From Nitriliruptoraceae bacterium (GTDB taxonomy: Bacteria > Actinomycetota > Nitriliruptoria > Nitriliruptorales > Nitriliruptoraceae): 43,496 bases of DNA. The stretch's first letter is position 1. Each line of letters starts with the position of its first letter. The stretch is taken from positions 1 through 43,496 of the forward strand of contig SKNO01000216.1 in NCBI GenBank assembly GCA_007120465.1, written 5' to 3'. The position numbers and the translations under genes were made by a program. The notes beneath the pieces are model-generated. The model was not told where the DNA came from. It made no database searches and worked only from the letters and a program-made list of their open reading frames with translations. Below are positions 30,596 to 39,301 of the stretch, piece by piece.

Positions 30596-31993
30596 TCACG
30601 AGATCCCACGATCGGCCTCGAGCAGCCGGAGCCACACCTCGCTGATCGTGGGGAACGCCGGGATGGCGTGCCAGAGCTCGTCGAGGGTGACGCCCGACAC
30701 GATGGCGATCGTGGCCGCGTGGATCATCTCGCCGACGCCCGGGCCCGTGAACGTGGCGCCGACGACGGTGCGCCGCTGGCGGTCCACGACCAGCTGGGCG
30801 GTGCCGGAGACGCCCTTGCCGAGCAGTGCGCCACCGGCGACGTCCCCGACGCCGTGGCTCAGGACCTCGACATCGAGTCCCTGCTCGCGGGCAGCGGCGA
30901 GGGTCGGACCGACGGCCGCCACCTGCGGGTCGGTGAACACGACCCGGACCAGGGCCTGGTGATCGGCCCGGGCCTCGACCTCGGTACCGGCGAGGTGGTC
31001 ACCCACGAGGCGAGCCTGGTACTTCCCGTGGTGGGTGAGCAGTGCCCGGCCGTTGACGTCCCCGATGGCGTACAGCCAGCCACCGTCGACACCGATCGCG
31101 CGCAGCTGATCGTCGGTCTCGATGGAGCGGCCGGGCTCGAGGCCGACAACCTCGAGGCCGAGATCACCGGTGTTGGGACGTCGTCCGGTCGCGACGACGA
31201 TCTCGTCGGCGGTCAGTTGCCTGCCATCGTCCAGGGTGAGTGTGACCGGACCGTCGCCCTGACGCTCGGCGCGGACCGCCGTGGCGCCGACGTGGACCGT
31301 GATGCCCTCCGCCTCGAAGGCCTCGCGCAGCTCGGCGCCGACGAAGGGTTCCTCGGTCGCCAGGAGCCGGTCGGCCATCTCGACGATGGTGACCTCCTCG
31401 GCACCGAGACGTCGGTACGCCTGGGCCATCTCGACCCCGACGACGCCACCTCCGAGCACGAGCAGCCGCCGTGGGATCTCCTTGGCGGTCGTGACGTCGC
31501 GGCTGTCCCACACCTGGATGTCGCGCAGCCCCTCGACCGGGGGGATCGCCGCCGAGGTGCCCGTGGCGATGACCACGCCCCGGCGAGCGGTGAGGGTGCG
31601 GCTCGTCCCGTCCTCCGTCGTCACCTCGACCGCGCGCTCGCCGGAGAGCCGACCGTGGCCGCGGAGGAGGGTGGTACCGGTGCTCTCCACCCACTGCACC
31701 TGGTACTTGTCGTCCCAGTTGGAGGCGAAGGCGTCGCGGGTCCTGAGCGTCGCCTCGGCATCCACCTGCCCGGTGACAGCGCGTTCGGCGCCGGGGACCC
31801 GGCGGGCCGCAGCCAGTGCTTCGCCCGGGCGCAGCAGCGCCTTCGAGGGCATGCACGCCCAGTAGGAGCACTCGCCTCCCACGAGCTCACGCTCGATCAG
31901 CGCGACCTCCAGGCCGTTGTCGCGGGCGTACGCGGCAGCGTTCTCCCCAGCAGGCCCGCCACCGATCACGATCACGTCGAACACGTCGGTCAT
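30596..31993 (-). CDS. Dihydrolipoamide dehydrogenase-like flavoprotein
   Basis: A 465-residue class-I disulfide oxidoreductase. FAD site DVIVIGGGPAGENAAAYARD, redox motif GGECSYWACMPSKALLRP (CxxxxC), NAD site LLVLGGGVVGVEMAQAYRRLG, and WLYAIGDVNG for the second FAD contact. The C-terminal motif HAIPAFPTISEVWLRL aligns with the HxxxxE active-site region, with His then Glu retained (HAIPAFPTISE). Lipoamide, mycothiol or another disulfide could be the substrate; no 2-oxoacid dehydrogenase genes are near. The ATG at 31993 has AAGGAG. Only distantly similar to the paralogue at 24970. Confidence 0.87.
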   Translation of the reverse strand: MTDVFDVIVIGGGPAGENAAAYARDNGLEVALIERELVGGECSYWACMPSKALLRPGEALAAARRVPGAERAVTGQVDAEATLRTRDAFASNWDDKYQVQWVESTGTTLLRGHGRLSGERAVEVTTEDGTSRTLTARRGVVIATGTSAAIPPVEGLRDIQVWDSRDVTTAKEIPRRLLVLGGGVVGVEMAQAYRRLGAEEVTIVEMADRLLATEEPFVGAELREAFEAEGITVHVGATAVRAERQGDGPVTLTLDDGRQLTADEIVVATGRRPNTGDLGLEVVGLEPGRSIETDDQLRAIGVDGGWLYAIGDVNGRALLTHHGKYQARLVGDHLAGTEVEARADHQALVRVVFTDPQVAAVGPTLAAAREQGLDVEVLSHGVGDVAGGALLGKGVSGTAQLVVDRQRRTVVGATFTGPGVGEMIHAATIAIVSGVTLDELWHAIPAFPTISEVWLRLLEADRGIS

Positions 31994-32107
31994 CTTCGCT
32001 CCTTGGGATGGTCTGCTGAGGTAACCCGGAGCGGCGCGTCCGCCATCCCTCCGAGCGCGCGTCCGCACGACCCTTCACGGTGACCGAGCCGTCGTGTCAG
32101 GGTTCCG

Positions 32108-32932
32108 TCAGGCGTCCCGCGTCCGGGCCGGCCCCCGATGCGCACCGTCCACCTCGACGTCGACCTGCTCGTCATCGAAGGCGATCAAGCCCGCGATGCC
32201 GGCGACCTCCGCATGGGGGTCGTCGTAGACCCATGCCACGTCCTGCGGCAGACCGCCGTCGGCGTCCACCGTGTAGTAGCGGCTGGTCGTGCCCTTGTAG
32301 GGGCAGGAGGTTTCGCGTTCGCTCCGCCCGAGGAGCGCCACCTCGACGTCGTCCTGGGGGAGGTAGAACCTCGGCGAGAGACCGGTCTCGAACAGCACGG
32401 TCGGTCGGTGGCTCTCGGCGATGACCCGGCCGCCGGCTCGAACGACGACGTGCCGATCCGAGCGCACGACGTCGCAACGGTGGTAGGGATCGCGCGGGTG
32501 TACCCGGACCCGCTCGGCTTCCTCCCACCACTCGTCGACCGCGCCCCACTCGAACGCGAGGTAGCCACCGAGCGGCGGAGCGTCGGCGACGGGATCGGGG
32601 TAGCTCCAGACCGCATCCTCACGGACCTCGTCGCCGACCCGGATCGTCCAGTACGACGCATCTCCCTTGAAGGGGCAGTGGGTGGTGCGATCGGCGCGTT
32701 CGAGCAGGTCGTGCCGGACGTCGGCCTCAGGGAAGTAGTAGACGGGCACCAGCCCGGTCTCATGCAGCAGCTTGACCCGACTGCTGGCTGCCACCGTCTG
32801 ACCGGCGACCACGACGCGCACCCGACGCGGGCTGTCCTCGAGGTACAGGACGCGGGCGGGAGCCTCGTACGTGAAGTTGAAGGTGCCCGCGGGGCGCGGA
32901 CCGAACGGGCCGGTGCCGGCGGTGAGTGCCAT
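32108..32932 (-). CDS. Tandem DUF427-domain protein
   Basis: A 274-residue soluble protein made of two DUF427 repeats. Each contains the pattern LxETGLxPxxYxPxxDV (residues about 56-72 and about 180-196) followed by CPFKGDASYW or CPYKGTTSRYYTV and WxYxDP. The family is widespread in actinobacteria, with a beta-rich fold and no established reaction. The ATG has GAGGAGG upstream. No operon partner. The 320-bp stretch that follows to 33254 holds no gene I can support. Confidence 0.88.
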   Translation of the reverse strand: MALTAGTGPFGPRPAGTFNFTYEAPARVLYLEDSPRRVRVVVAGQTVAASSRVKLLHETGLVPVYYFPEADVRHDLLERADRTTHCPFKGDASYWTIRVGDEVREDAVWSYPDPVADAPPLGGYLAFEWGAVDEWWEEAERVRVHPRDPYHRCDVVRSDRHVVVRAGGRVIAESHRPTVLFETGLSPRFYLPQDDVEVALLGRSERETSCPYKGTTSRYYTVDADGGLPQDVAWVYDDPHAEVAGIAGLIAFDDEQVDVEVDGAHRGPARTRDA

Positions 32933-33254
32933 CCTCGTGCCTCCTCTGTGCCGGAACCGACCGGCTGGACCTGCGTCGACGACAACCGTGGCCGACGCAT
33001 CGATCTTCCGTCTGGTCCGCCACGGTGGTCCGACGACGATCGCTCACGAGCACGAGCGATGCCGCGCGCCGAAGGCGTCACCCCGAGGGTGCAGGAGGGA
33101 CGGCCCGTCCACGTTCCCCGCCGCCAGCAGCGGCTCCCGTGACGCGGCGGGCACCGCCGAAGGACCCTGGCGCGATCCCTGAAGGAGGGCACGATAGTGG
33201 TGGACGCTCGCCCGTCCGTTCGCCCCTGGTCGAGGTCGCTCGACCGGGGGGGTG

Positions 33255-33651
33255 ATGAAGATGCGCGCCTCGGATGGATCTCTCGCCACCCGATACGGGT
33301 GGCTCGTCGTTGCACTGAACGTCGGGCTGCTCTTCGCCTTCCTGGACGAGGACCGTGGCGCGTGGCTGCCGTGGCCCGGAGCTGACGACCCCACCTCGAC
33401 CGCCCGGCTCCGGGTGTTGCCACGCACACGCCGCGACCGGGCGACGGTGCCAGGACCTGCTGTCCGGCGGGGCCCGGTGCCCGTTCAACGGCTCCCGCCC
33501 ACGGCCCGAGGAGGCCGAGTTCTCGTCGGTCCTCTACTGGAACCTGGAGGGGCAACCGGCATGGATGGACGCCGATGGCGACGGCATCCCGTGCGAGACC
33601 CTGCATGACCCCACCGTGATCTCGGCCGTGCTGCACGAGATCGCGCCGTGA
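33255..33651 (+). pseudogene. Excalibur-domain secreted/anchored protein, apparently frameshifted
   Basis: The frame from ATG 33255 (with GGGGGGG upstream) gives a membrane anchor RYGWLVVALNVGLLFAF and a short linker, then degenerates into Arg-rich sequence. From about 33400 a different frame (+1) gives CQDLLSGGARCPFNG, YWNLEGQPAWMDADGDGIPCETL and a stop at 33651. The latter is an excalibur Ca-binding domain with its DxDxDGxxCE signature, whose homologues have an N-terminal signal or anchor. One frame change near 33400 would unite both halves. Alternatives are a sequencing error, or a separate start at GTG 33355 with an unrelated upstream frame. Confidence 0.6.
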
Positions 33652-33690
33652 ACACCCGCAGCACCCTCGGAACGGACCGAGGTGAGCAGC

Positions 33691-35007
33691 ATGCGCGAAC
33701 GAGCACGACATCCCGCCACCGGTCTTCGATGGCTCATCGTCCCTCTGATCCTCGGGCTGCTTGCCGGCGCGTGTGGTGAGCCGGAGCCAGCCGACCAACC
33801 CGCCGCGCCCGACGAACCCGAACCGCAGGCGCAGACGGTCGAGGTCGAGGTGTACTTCACCAACGACAGCGACACGTTCCGAGGTGACCCCTGCCTCGAC
33901 GTCTTCCCCGTCACCCGCACCGTGCCGGCTGACGACCCGGTCACCGGCGCGCTCGACGCGTTGCTCGCCGGCCCCACGGCGGCCGAGCGCGCCCAGGGCT
34001 ACTGGGCCTGGTTCTCCGAGTACGCCGAGGGAGCGCTGGTCGCGGTCGAGGTGATCGACGGCACCGCGCAGGTCACCTTCACCGATCTGCGCGACGTGTA
34101 CACGCACGGCTACTGGTGCACCGCAGCTGAACTGCTCACCTCGCTGAACCGGACGCTGCTCGCGTTCGATCACATCGAGGCGACGCGGTACACCTTCGCC
34201 GGCGCGGAGACCGATGCCTTCTACCGCTGGCTCCACCTCGCCGCACCTGATGCGGTTCCGCCGGAGCCGGCCACCCCACCGAGCGACGGCACCCTCGATG
34301 CCGACGCCGGCTGGTCGACGATCGACCCGTCCTTGCCCGTCGAGCTCGGCTGCTGCGGGCTGGAGACCACGGGCCCCGTCTCGCCCGAGGGCCCGCTGCC
34401 GCACGACGGCTGGCCCGACGACGGCTTCTACGACGTCCACGTCTACCGCCCGATCGATGATCCGACGATGCTGGAGCTCACGATCCGTCGCTGGGTCGCG
34501 TGCAGCGACCTCCCGGACGATCCCTGCGCCCCCGACCCGGCCCCGGGCCCGGGCGAGCCCGACGTCCGCATCACCCCAGACCCTGCCGGTGCAGCCGTCC
34601 GACGGGTCCAGGTTGCCGACCTGGAGGTCATCCTCTTCCCGATCGGGGAGCCCGAGGTGCTCGGCACGTCGCCCCTCAAGGGTGAAGCCCCCGCCTTCGC
34701 GACGCTGCTCTCCGCCGGTCTGGATCCCGCCGTCCGGCAGTGGATCGTGGAGCCGGTCCTCGCGGGCGGGTCCGCCGCAGAGATCGAGGACGACCTGCGT
34801 CGCCTGAGCGCGGATCCGACGTTCCCGTTCGACTCCGCCTACCGCTACCGCGGCCCGCTGGGCAGCCGGCTGGTGCTGTACCCGAGCTGGGAGGTGTTCG
34901 ACCTCTGGCCGCACGGCTGGGACGGGCTCTACGACTGGCACGCCACGCTGGAGATCCGCGACGGTGCGCCGCTGCTCTACGTCTTCGCCGGGCAGGTCGC
35001 CGGCTGA
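33691..35007 (+). CDS. Lipoprotein with GerMN domain and C-terminal duplicated domain
   Basis: A 438-residue lipoprotein. Signal peptide with lipobox LLAGAC, and a Pro/Glu/Asp linker. A GerMN domain (about 45-175, VEVEVYFTNDSDTFRGD, then DPVTGALDALLAGPTAAE and TAQVTFTDL) is as found in spore-germination GerM and actinobacterial LpqB-like envelope proteins. Residues about 205-438 form a second domain shared with the next gene (TGPVSPEGPLPHDGWPDDGFYDV and the ending LEIRDGAPLLYVFAGQVAG). Its role is unknown. ATG 33691 is chosen over GTG 33682, because GAGGTG lies six bases before it. Confidence 0.82.
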   Translation: MRERARHPATGLRWLIVPLILGLLAGACGEPEPADQPAAPDEPEPQAQTVEVEVYFTNDSDTFRGDPCLDVFPVTRTVPADDPVTGALDALLAGPTAAERAQGYWAWFSEYAEGALVAVEVIDGTAQVTFTDLRDVYTHGYWCTAAELLTSLNRTLLAFDHIEATRYTFAGAETDAFYRWLHLAAPDAVPPEPATPPSDGTLDADAGWSTIDPSLPVELGCCGLETTGPVSPEGPLPHDGWPDDGFYDVHVYRPIDDPTMLELTIRRWVACSDLPDDPCAPDPAPGPGEPDVRITPDPAGAAVRRVQVADLEVILFPIGEPEVLGTSPLKGEAPAFATLLSAGLDPAVRQWIVEPVLAGGSAAEIEDDLRRLSADPTFPFDSAYRYRGPLGSRLVLYPSWEVFDLWPHGWDGLYDWHATLEIRDGAPLLYVFAGQVAG

Positions 35008-35058
35008 CGATCGGTCGGTGGCCGGCGCGCTGCGCGGGTCACCGGGGAGGTGATCGAG

Positions 35059-35940
35059 ATGCGCACGTGGACCTGGCATCGCTCCACCCGCCGTCGGATC
35101 GTGCCCGTCGCCCTCGCCCTCGCGCTCGCGATGGTCGTCGTCGCCTGTGGCGCACCCGACCCCGGCGACGAGCCCGGACCCGGCCCGGCCGACGAACCCG
35201 ACGACGCGGTCGACCTCGACGCCGGGTGGAGCGCGCTCGCGGACTTCACCTTCCCGGTCCAGCCGGCCACCGGTGATCAGCCGACGACCGGACCGGTCTC
35301 ACCCGCAGGACCACTCCCGGAGGAAGGCTGGCCCGCCGACGGCTTCTACGACGTCGAGGTGACCCGCACCGCCGACCCCGGGTCGGCGCTCCAACTGCGG
35401 ATCCGGCGCTGGGTCGAGATCGAGGACCTGCCGGAGTTCCTGGAGGACGTCACCGACGCGATCCAGGGCGACGACACCGAGGAGATCGTACGGCGGATCC
35501 CCCTTGACGAGCCGGCCGTGGTGCTCGTCCCGATCTACGAGGGCGCCGGCGAACCGCAGGCGGCACTGTCCGGGCGTCCCGGCGCCTTCGCGACGCTGCT
35601 GGCCGACGGCATCGACCCGGCCTACCGCGAGTGGGTGTACGAGCCCTACCTCGCAGGCAGGAGCCCTGACACGATCCGGCAGGAGCTCGGGGTGCGCAGC
35701 CAGGATCCGGCCTTCCCCTTCGGCCTGGATCACTGCGGCGGCGCGATCGGCTGCGGCCCCTTCGCCTACCGCGGCCCCCTCGGCACCTCGCTCGTCGCCG
35801 ACCCGGGCTGGATCTCCTGGGAGGTCCGTGGCAGCTGGCCGCCGGGGACCAACGGGCTGTACGGCTGGAACGCGGTGACGCTCGAGATCCGTGACCGCGA
35901 GCCGATCCTCTACCTCTGGGCCGGCCAGATCGCCGGGTAG
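35059..35940 (+). CDS. Lipoprotein homologous to the second domain of its neighbour
   Basis: A 293-residue lipoprotein. Signal peptide with lipobox MVVVAC, and a Pro/Asp linker. The body aligns with the C-terminal half of the upstream lipoprotein over TTGPVSPAGPLPEEGWPADGFYDVEV, LRIRRWVEIEDL, AFATLLADGIDP and the end LEIRDREPILYLWAGQIAG (segments quoted separately, each partly matching). It lacks the GerMN domain, consistent with duplication and domain loss. A cysteine-bearing insertion (HCGGAIGCGPF) replaces part of the neighbour's sequence. No known family is recognised. GGGGAGG precedes ATG 35059; 51 bp after the upstream stop. Confidence 0.78.
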   Translation: MRTWTWHRSTRRRIVPVALALALAMVVVACGAPDPGDEPGPGPADEPDDAVDLDAGWSALADFTFPVQPATGDQPTTGPVSPAGPLPEEGWPADGFYDVEVTRTADPGSALQLRIRRWVEIEDLPEFLEDVTDAIQGDDTEEIVRRIPLDEPAVVLVPIYEGAGEPQAALSGRPGAFATLLADGIDPAYREWVYEPYLAGRSPDTIRQELGVRSQDPAFPFGLDHCGGAIGCGPFAYRGPLGTSLVADPGWISWEVRGSWPPGTNGLYGWNAVTLEIRDREPILYLWAGQIAG

Positions 35941-35958
35941 CAGGCCGCCTGGACCGCT

Positions 35959-37581
35959 TCAGGGCCGGTTGGCGCGGGCGATGTGCAGCTCACCCCGCTC
36001 GTAGGAGTGGCGGAGGCGCTTCTTGTCGTACTTGCCGACCGAGGTCTTCGGAACCTCGTCGATGAAGGACCACCGTTCGGGCACCCACCAGCGCGCGACC
36101 CGCTCCTGCAGGAACGCCGACAGGACATCGGGGGTGAGTTCGGCGCCCTCGCGGACGACCACGACCGCCATCGGTCGTTCGTCCCACCGCTCGTCGGGAA
36201 CACCGATCACCGCCGCCTCGACCACGTCAGGGTGGGCGAAGATCGCGTCCTCCAGCTCGACGCTGGAGATCCACTCGCCCCCCGACTTGATCACGTCCTT
36301 GACCCGGTCGACGATCTGGAGGTAGCCCTTCGGGTCGATCACGCCGACGTCGCCGGTGCGCAGCCACCCGTCGTGGAACCGCTCCGGGGTCTCGACGTTG
36401 TGGTAGCCGGCGGTGATCCAGGGCCCGCGGACCTCGACCTCGCCGATCGCCTTGCCGTCCCAGGGCTGCTCGGTGCCGTCCTCGCCGACGATGCGCATGT
36501 CGACGCCCGCGACGATCCGGCCGGTCTTGGCGCGCCAATCGACCTGCTCGTCCCAGGGCAACCCGGGCGGCGGGATCGCGAGCGCGCCGAGCGGCGACAT
36601 CTCGGTCATCCCCCAGCCCTGGACGATCTCGATGCCGTACTCGTCGTGGAACCGCTCGATCATCGAACGGGGCACCGCGGCACCGCCGACGACGACGCGC
36701 TCGAGGGAGGACAGGTCGAGCCGCGTGCGCTGCCCGAGGGACAGCACGCCGTTCCACACGGTGGGGACAGCCGCGGAGAGGTTGGGACGCTCGGCCGCGA
36801 TGAACTCGGTCAGCGGCTCGGGCTGGAGGAACCGCTCCGGCTGCAGGATGTCGGCGCCGACGATCCAGCAGGAGTAGATGAGCCCCCACGCGTTCGCGTG
36901 GAACTGGGGGACGACCACGAGCATCCGGTCCCCGTCGGCGATCCGCAGGCCACCGGCGGTCCCGCCGAAGGTGTGCGTCCACTGGGATCGGTGGCTGTAG
37001 ACGACCCCCTTGGGTTCGCCCGTCGTCCCGGACGAGTAGCACATCATCGCCGCGTCGTTCTCGTCCAGGTCGGGCCAGGCGTAGCCCGGCGTCTGGGCGT
37101 CGAGCAGTTCGTCGTACCGCAGGACGTCGCGGCCGAGGGCGGACGCGTCCCCGTCCCCGATGACGATGAGGTGGTCAACCGCCTCCAGCGCCTCGGGCAC
37201 CTGGGCGAGCAGCCCGACGAGCGAGTCGTCGAGGATGATCACCTTGTCGCCTGCGTCGCGGATCACCAGGTCGAGCTGGTCGGGGAACAGGCGGATGTTG
37301 AGCGTGTGGAGCACGGCGCCCATGCAGGGCACGGCGAAGTAGGCCTCGACGTGCTCCTGGTGGTTCCAGCAGAAGGTGCCGACCACGTCACCGTGACCGA
37401 CGCCGAGTTCCGTCAGTGCCTTGGCCAGGCGCTCCATCCGCTCGGCGGCGTCACCGAACGTGACCCGCCGAGCTGCGTCCCCCTGCCAGGTCACCACCTC
37501 CCGTTCGGCGTGGAGCCGGGCCCCGTGCCGGAGCAGCTGGGTCACCGTCAGCGGGTACTCCATCATGGTGCTGTCGACCAT
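35959..37581 (-). CDS. Medium/long-chain acyl-CoA synthetase (AlkK/FadD-like)
   Basis: A 540-residue adenylate-forming enzyme. AMP-binding P-loop MCYSSGTTGEPKGVVYSHRS (about 176-195), A5 motif QGWGMTEMSPLG, A7/A8 WLRTGDVGVIDPKGYLQIVDR and A10 catalytic Lys in TSVGKYDKKRLR near the C-terminus are intact. The length and NHQEHVEAYFAVPCMGAVLHTLN are typical of AlkK/medium-chain ligases. It activates fatty or aromatic acids to CoA thioesters; specificity is not deducible. The ATG at 37581 has GGAGGAG upstream. Monocistronic, convergent with the lipoprotein pair. Confidence 0.9.
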   Translation of the reverse strand: MVDSTMMEYPLTVTQLLRHGARLHAEREVVTWQGDAARRVTFGDAAERMERLAKALTELGVGHGDVVGTFCWNHQEHVEAYFAVPCMGAVLHTLNIRLFPDQLDLVIRDAGDKVIILDDSLVGLLAQVPEALEAVDHLIVIGDGDASALGRDVLRYDELLDAQTPGYAWPDLDENDAAMMCYSSGTTGEPKGVVYSHRSQWTHTFGGTAGGLRIADGDRMLVVVPQFHANAWGLIYSCWIVGADILQPERFLQPEPLTEFIAAERPNLSAAVPTVWNGVLSLGQRTRLDLSSLERVVVGGAAVPRSMIERFHDEYGIEIVQGWGMTEMSPLGALAIPPPGLPWDEQVDWRAKTGRIVAGVDMRIVGEDGTEQPWDGKAIGEVEVRGPWITAGYHNVETPERFHDGWLRTGDVGVIDPKGYLQIVDRVKDVIKSGGEWISSVELEDAIFAHPDVVEAAVIGVPDERWDERPMAVVVVREGAELTPDVLSAFLQERVARWWVPERWSFIDEVPKTSVGKYDKKRLRHSYERGELHIARANRP

Positions 37582-37776
37582 GGGGCGCTCCTCCCTCTCG
37601 CGACCCGACCGTGACCGCACCGCGGACGAGCACGTGACCGCCGGCAGCCGCATCACCGAAGCGCCGTCACCGTAGCTGCCAGGGGCGACCGGCGGCCGTG
37701 CCATCGCCCCGTGTCCTGTCAGCAGCGCATGGTCACCACCGCTGCCGTATCAGCGAACGAGCAGACACCGCCGTAC

Positions 37777-37788
37777 GCAAACGTTTGC
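37777..37788. promoter_or_regulatory. LacI/GalR-type operator palindrome
   Basis: GCAAACGTTTGC is a perfect 12-bp palindrome with the central CG and AAACG/CGTTT half-sites characteristic of LacI-family operators. It overlaps the -35 of the promoter at 37785-37813, a repressing position. No LacI-family gene is in the window. Confidence 0.7.
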
Positions 37789-37813
37789 TTTCCGCTCCTT
37801 GCCCCTCTAGTCT
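37785..37813 (+). promoter_or_regulatory. Promoter of the amidohydrolase/ABC transporter operon
   Basis: TTGCTT (37785-37790), 17-bp spacer, TAGTCT (37808-37813). It is oriented toward the amidohydrolase at 37967, leaving a leader of about 150 nt in which GGTGTCGCCG occurs twice (about 37862 and 37912). The -35 lies within the palindrome. Confidence 0.65.
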
Positions 37814-37966
37814 GCAGCCGCGCGCCCCAGCGGGAGTCGGTGTGCGTGGGTGACACCCGACGGTGTCGCCGGGTTGGTTCCAGGATCGAGATGGTTCCGG
37901 GATCCGGGATGCGGTGTCGCCGATCGGCGATCGCCCGGACCGGGACACGGAGCGGGAAGTCGAGCC

Positions 37967-39301
37967 GTGGGTCGGGTGCTGCTGCAGGGTGGCTGCGTCC
38001 TCAGCCTCGACAAGCACGTCGGCAACCTCCGGGATGCGGACGTGCTGATCGACGGCGACCGGGTCGCCGAGGTCGGCCGCGGTCTCAAGGTGCGAGATGC
38101 CGAGGTCATCGAGGTCACCGACGCCATCGTCATGCCAGGGTTCGTCGACACCCACCGACACGCCTGGAAGACGCTGCTCCGCAACGCGGGCGGTGCCGAC
38201 CCCGGTCCCGGGCGCGCGATCGCGGAGGCGTACGGACCCCACCTCGCACCCGACGACGTGTACGCCGCCACCCTGGTCGGCCTCCTCGGCGCCATCGAGA
38301 CGGGGATCACGACCGTGGTCGACTGGGCCGACATCCCGCCCGGCGAGCGCTTCCGCGAAGCGAGCCTGCAGGCACACGCCGACGCGGGGCTGCGGACGGT
38401 GTTCATCCACGCCGTGCCCGACTGGGCGCGCGACGCGGTGGACGCCGACGCTGCGCTCCGCCGGCTGGCCGCCGACGCGGACGCGCTCGTCGGACCAGCG
38501 GTCAGCGTCGGGTTCGGGCCGGCGGACCCGACGGTCGGTGCCATCGACCGGGTGGGGCGCGAGTGGTCGCTCGCCCGCGACCTCGGGCTGCGGATCCACA
38601 CCCACGTCGGCACCGATCGATCGGGCCGCGGGATCGTGGCCGAGCTCGCAGGCCGCGGTCTGCTCGGCGACGACGTCACCCTCGTGCACGGCACCCACCT
38701 CGCCGACGACGACCTCGACGCGATCGCCTCGCACGGAGCGGGGGTGTCCCTCGCACCGACGAACGAGATGACCGCTGGCCTCGGCCCGCCACCCCTGCAG
38801 CGGCTCATCGACCGGGACATCCGCCCGGGGCTCGGGGTCGACGATGAGGTGGTCACCCCCGGGGACCTGTTCGCCCAGATGCGGGCGACCCAGTCCGTGC
38901 AGCACGCCACCGTCTTCGACCGCAAACTCGCCGGCAAGGCCGGGCTGCCTCACCTGCTCAGCACCCGCGAGGTGATCCGCTACGCCACCGTGGACGGCGC
39001 CCGGGTCGCGGGGCTCACCGAGGTGACCGGCTCCCTGCGGCCCGGGAAGCAGGCCGACCTGGTCGTCCTGCGGACCGACCGACCGAACATCGCCCCGGTC
39101 AACGACCCGATCGGCGCGGTCGTGTGGGGCATGGACGCATCCAACGTCTCCTGGGTGTTCGTGGGCGGACGACCGCTGCTGCGAGACGGGGTCCTCGAAG
39201 CCGACGTGGCACGGGCCCGGACGCTGGCGCTCACCGCCCGGGACCGGGTGGCCACGGCGGTCGGCGACCTCGTCGAGACCGGCGACGGAGGACCACGATG
39301 A
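37967..39301 (+). CDS. Amidohydrolase, ATZ/TRZ-cytosine deaminase-like
   Basis: A 444-residue hydrolase. Metal ligands HxH in GFVDTHRHAWKTL (about residue 62), His in LRIHTHVG (about 210), His in TLVHGTHLADDD (about 240) and Asp in GLGVDDEV (about 288), with VVDWADI as a TIM-barrel strand. The C-terminal GSLRPGKQADLVVLRTD is typical of the family, which deaminates or dechlorinates purine, pyrimidine, triazine or guanine-like rings. The GTG at 37967 gives the usual N-terminus; an upstream GTG 37850 adds 39 atypical residues. Its stop overlaps the permease ATG, so uptake and hydrolysis of one substrate are likely coupled (inference). Confidence 0.87.
   Translation: MGRVLLQGGCVLSLDKHVGNLRDADVLIDGDRVAEVGRGLKVRDAEVIEVTDAIVMPGFVDTHRHAWKTLLRNAGGADPGPGRAIAEAYGPHLAPDDVYAATLVGLLGAIETGITTVVDWADIPPGERFREASLQAHADAGLRTVFIHAVPDWARDAVDADAALRRLAADADALVGPAVSVGFGPADPTVGAIDRVGREWSLARDLGLRIHTHVGTDRSGRGIVAELAGRGLLGDDVTLVHGTHLADDDLDAIASHGAGVSLAPTNEMTAGLGPPPLQRLIDRDIRPGLGVDDEVVTPGDLFAQMRATQSVQHATVFDRKLAGKAGLPHLLSTREVIRYATVDGARVAGLTEVTGSLRPGKQADLVVLRTDRPNIAPVNDPIGAVVWGMDASNVSWVFVGGRPLLRDGVLEADVARARTLALTARDRVATAVGDLVETGDGGPR

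Noticed and set aside
32185-35079. Minus-strand open frame of 964 codons across the DUF427, excalibur and lipoprotein genes
   Set aside because: A GC-rich shadow: low-complexity Arg/Asp/Gly translation antisense to recognisable lipoprotein genes.
35983-37614. Plus-strand 543-codon frame opposite the acyl-CoA synthetase
   Set aside because: It is the complement of an intact adenylate-forming enzyme with all core motifs.
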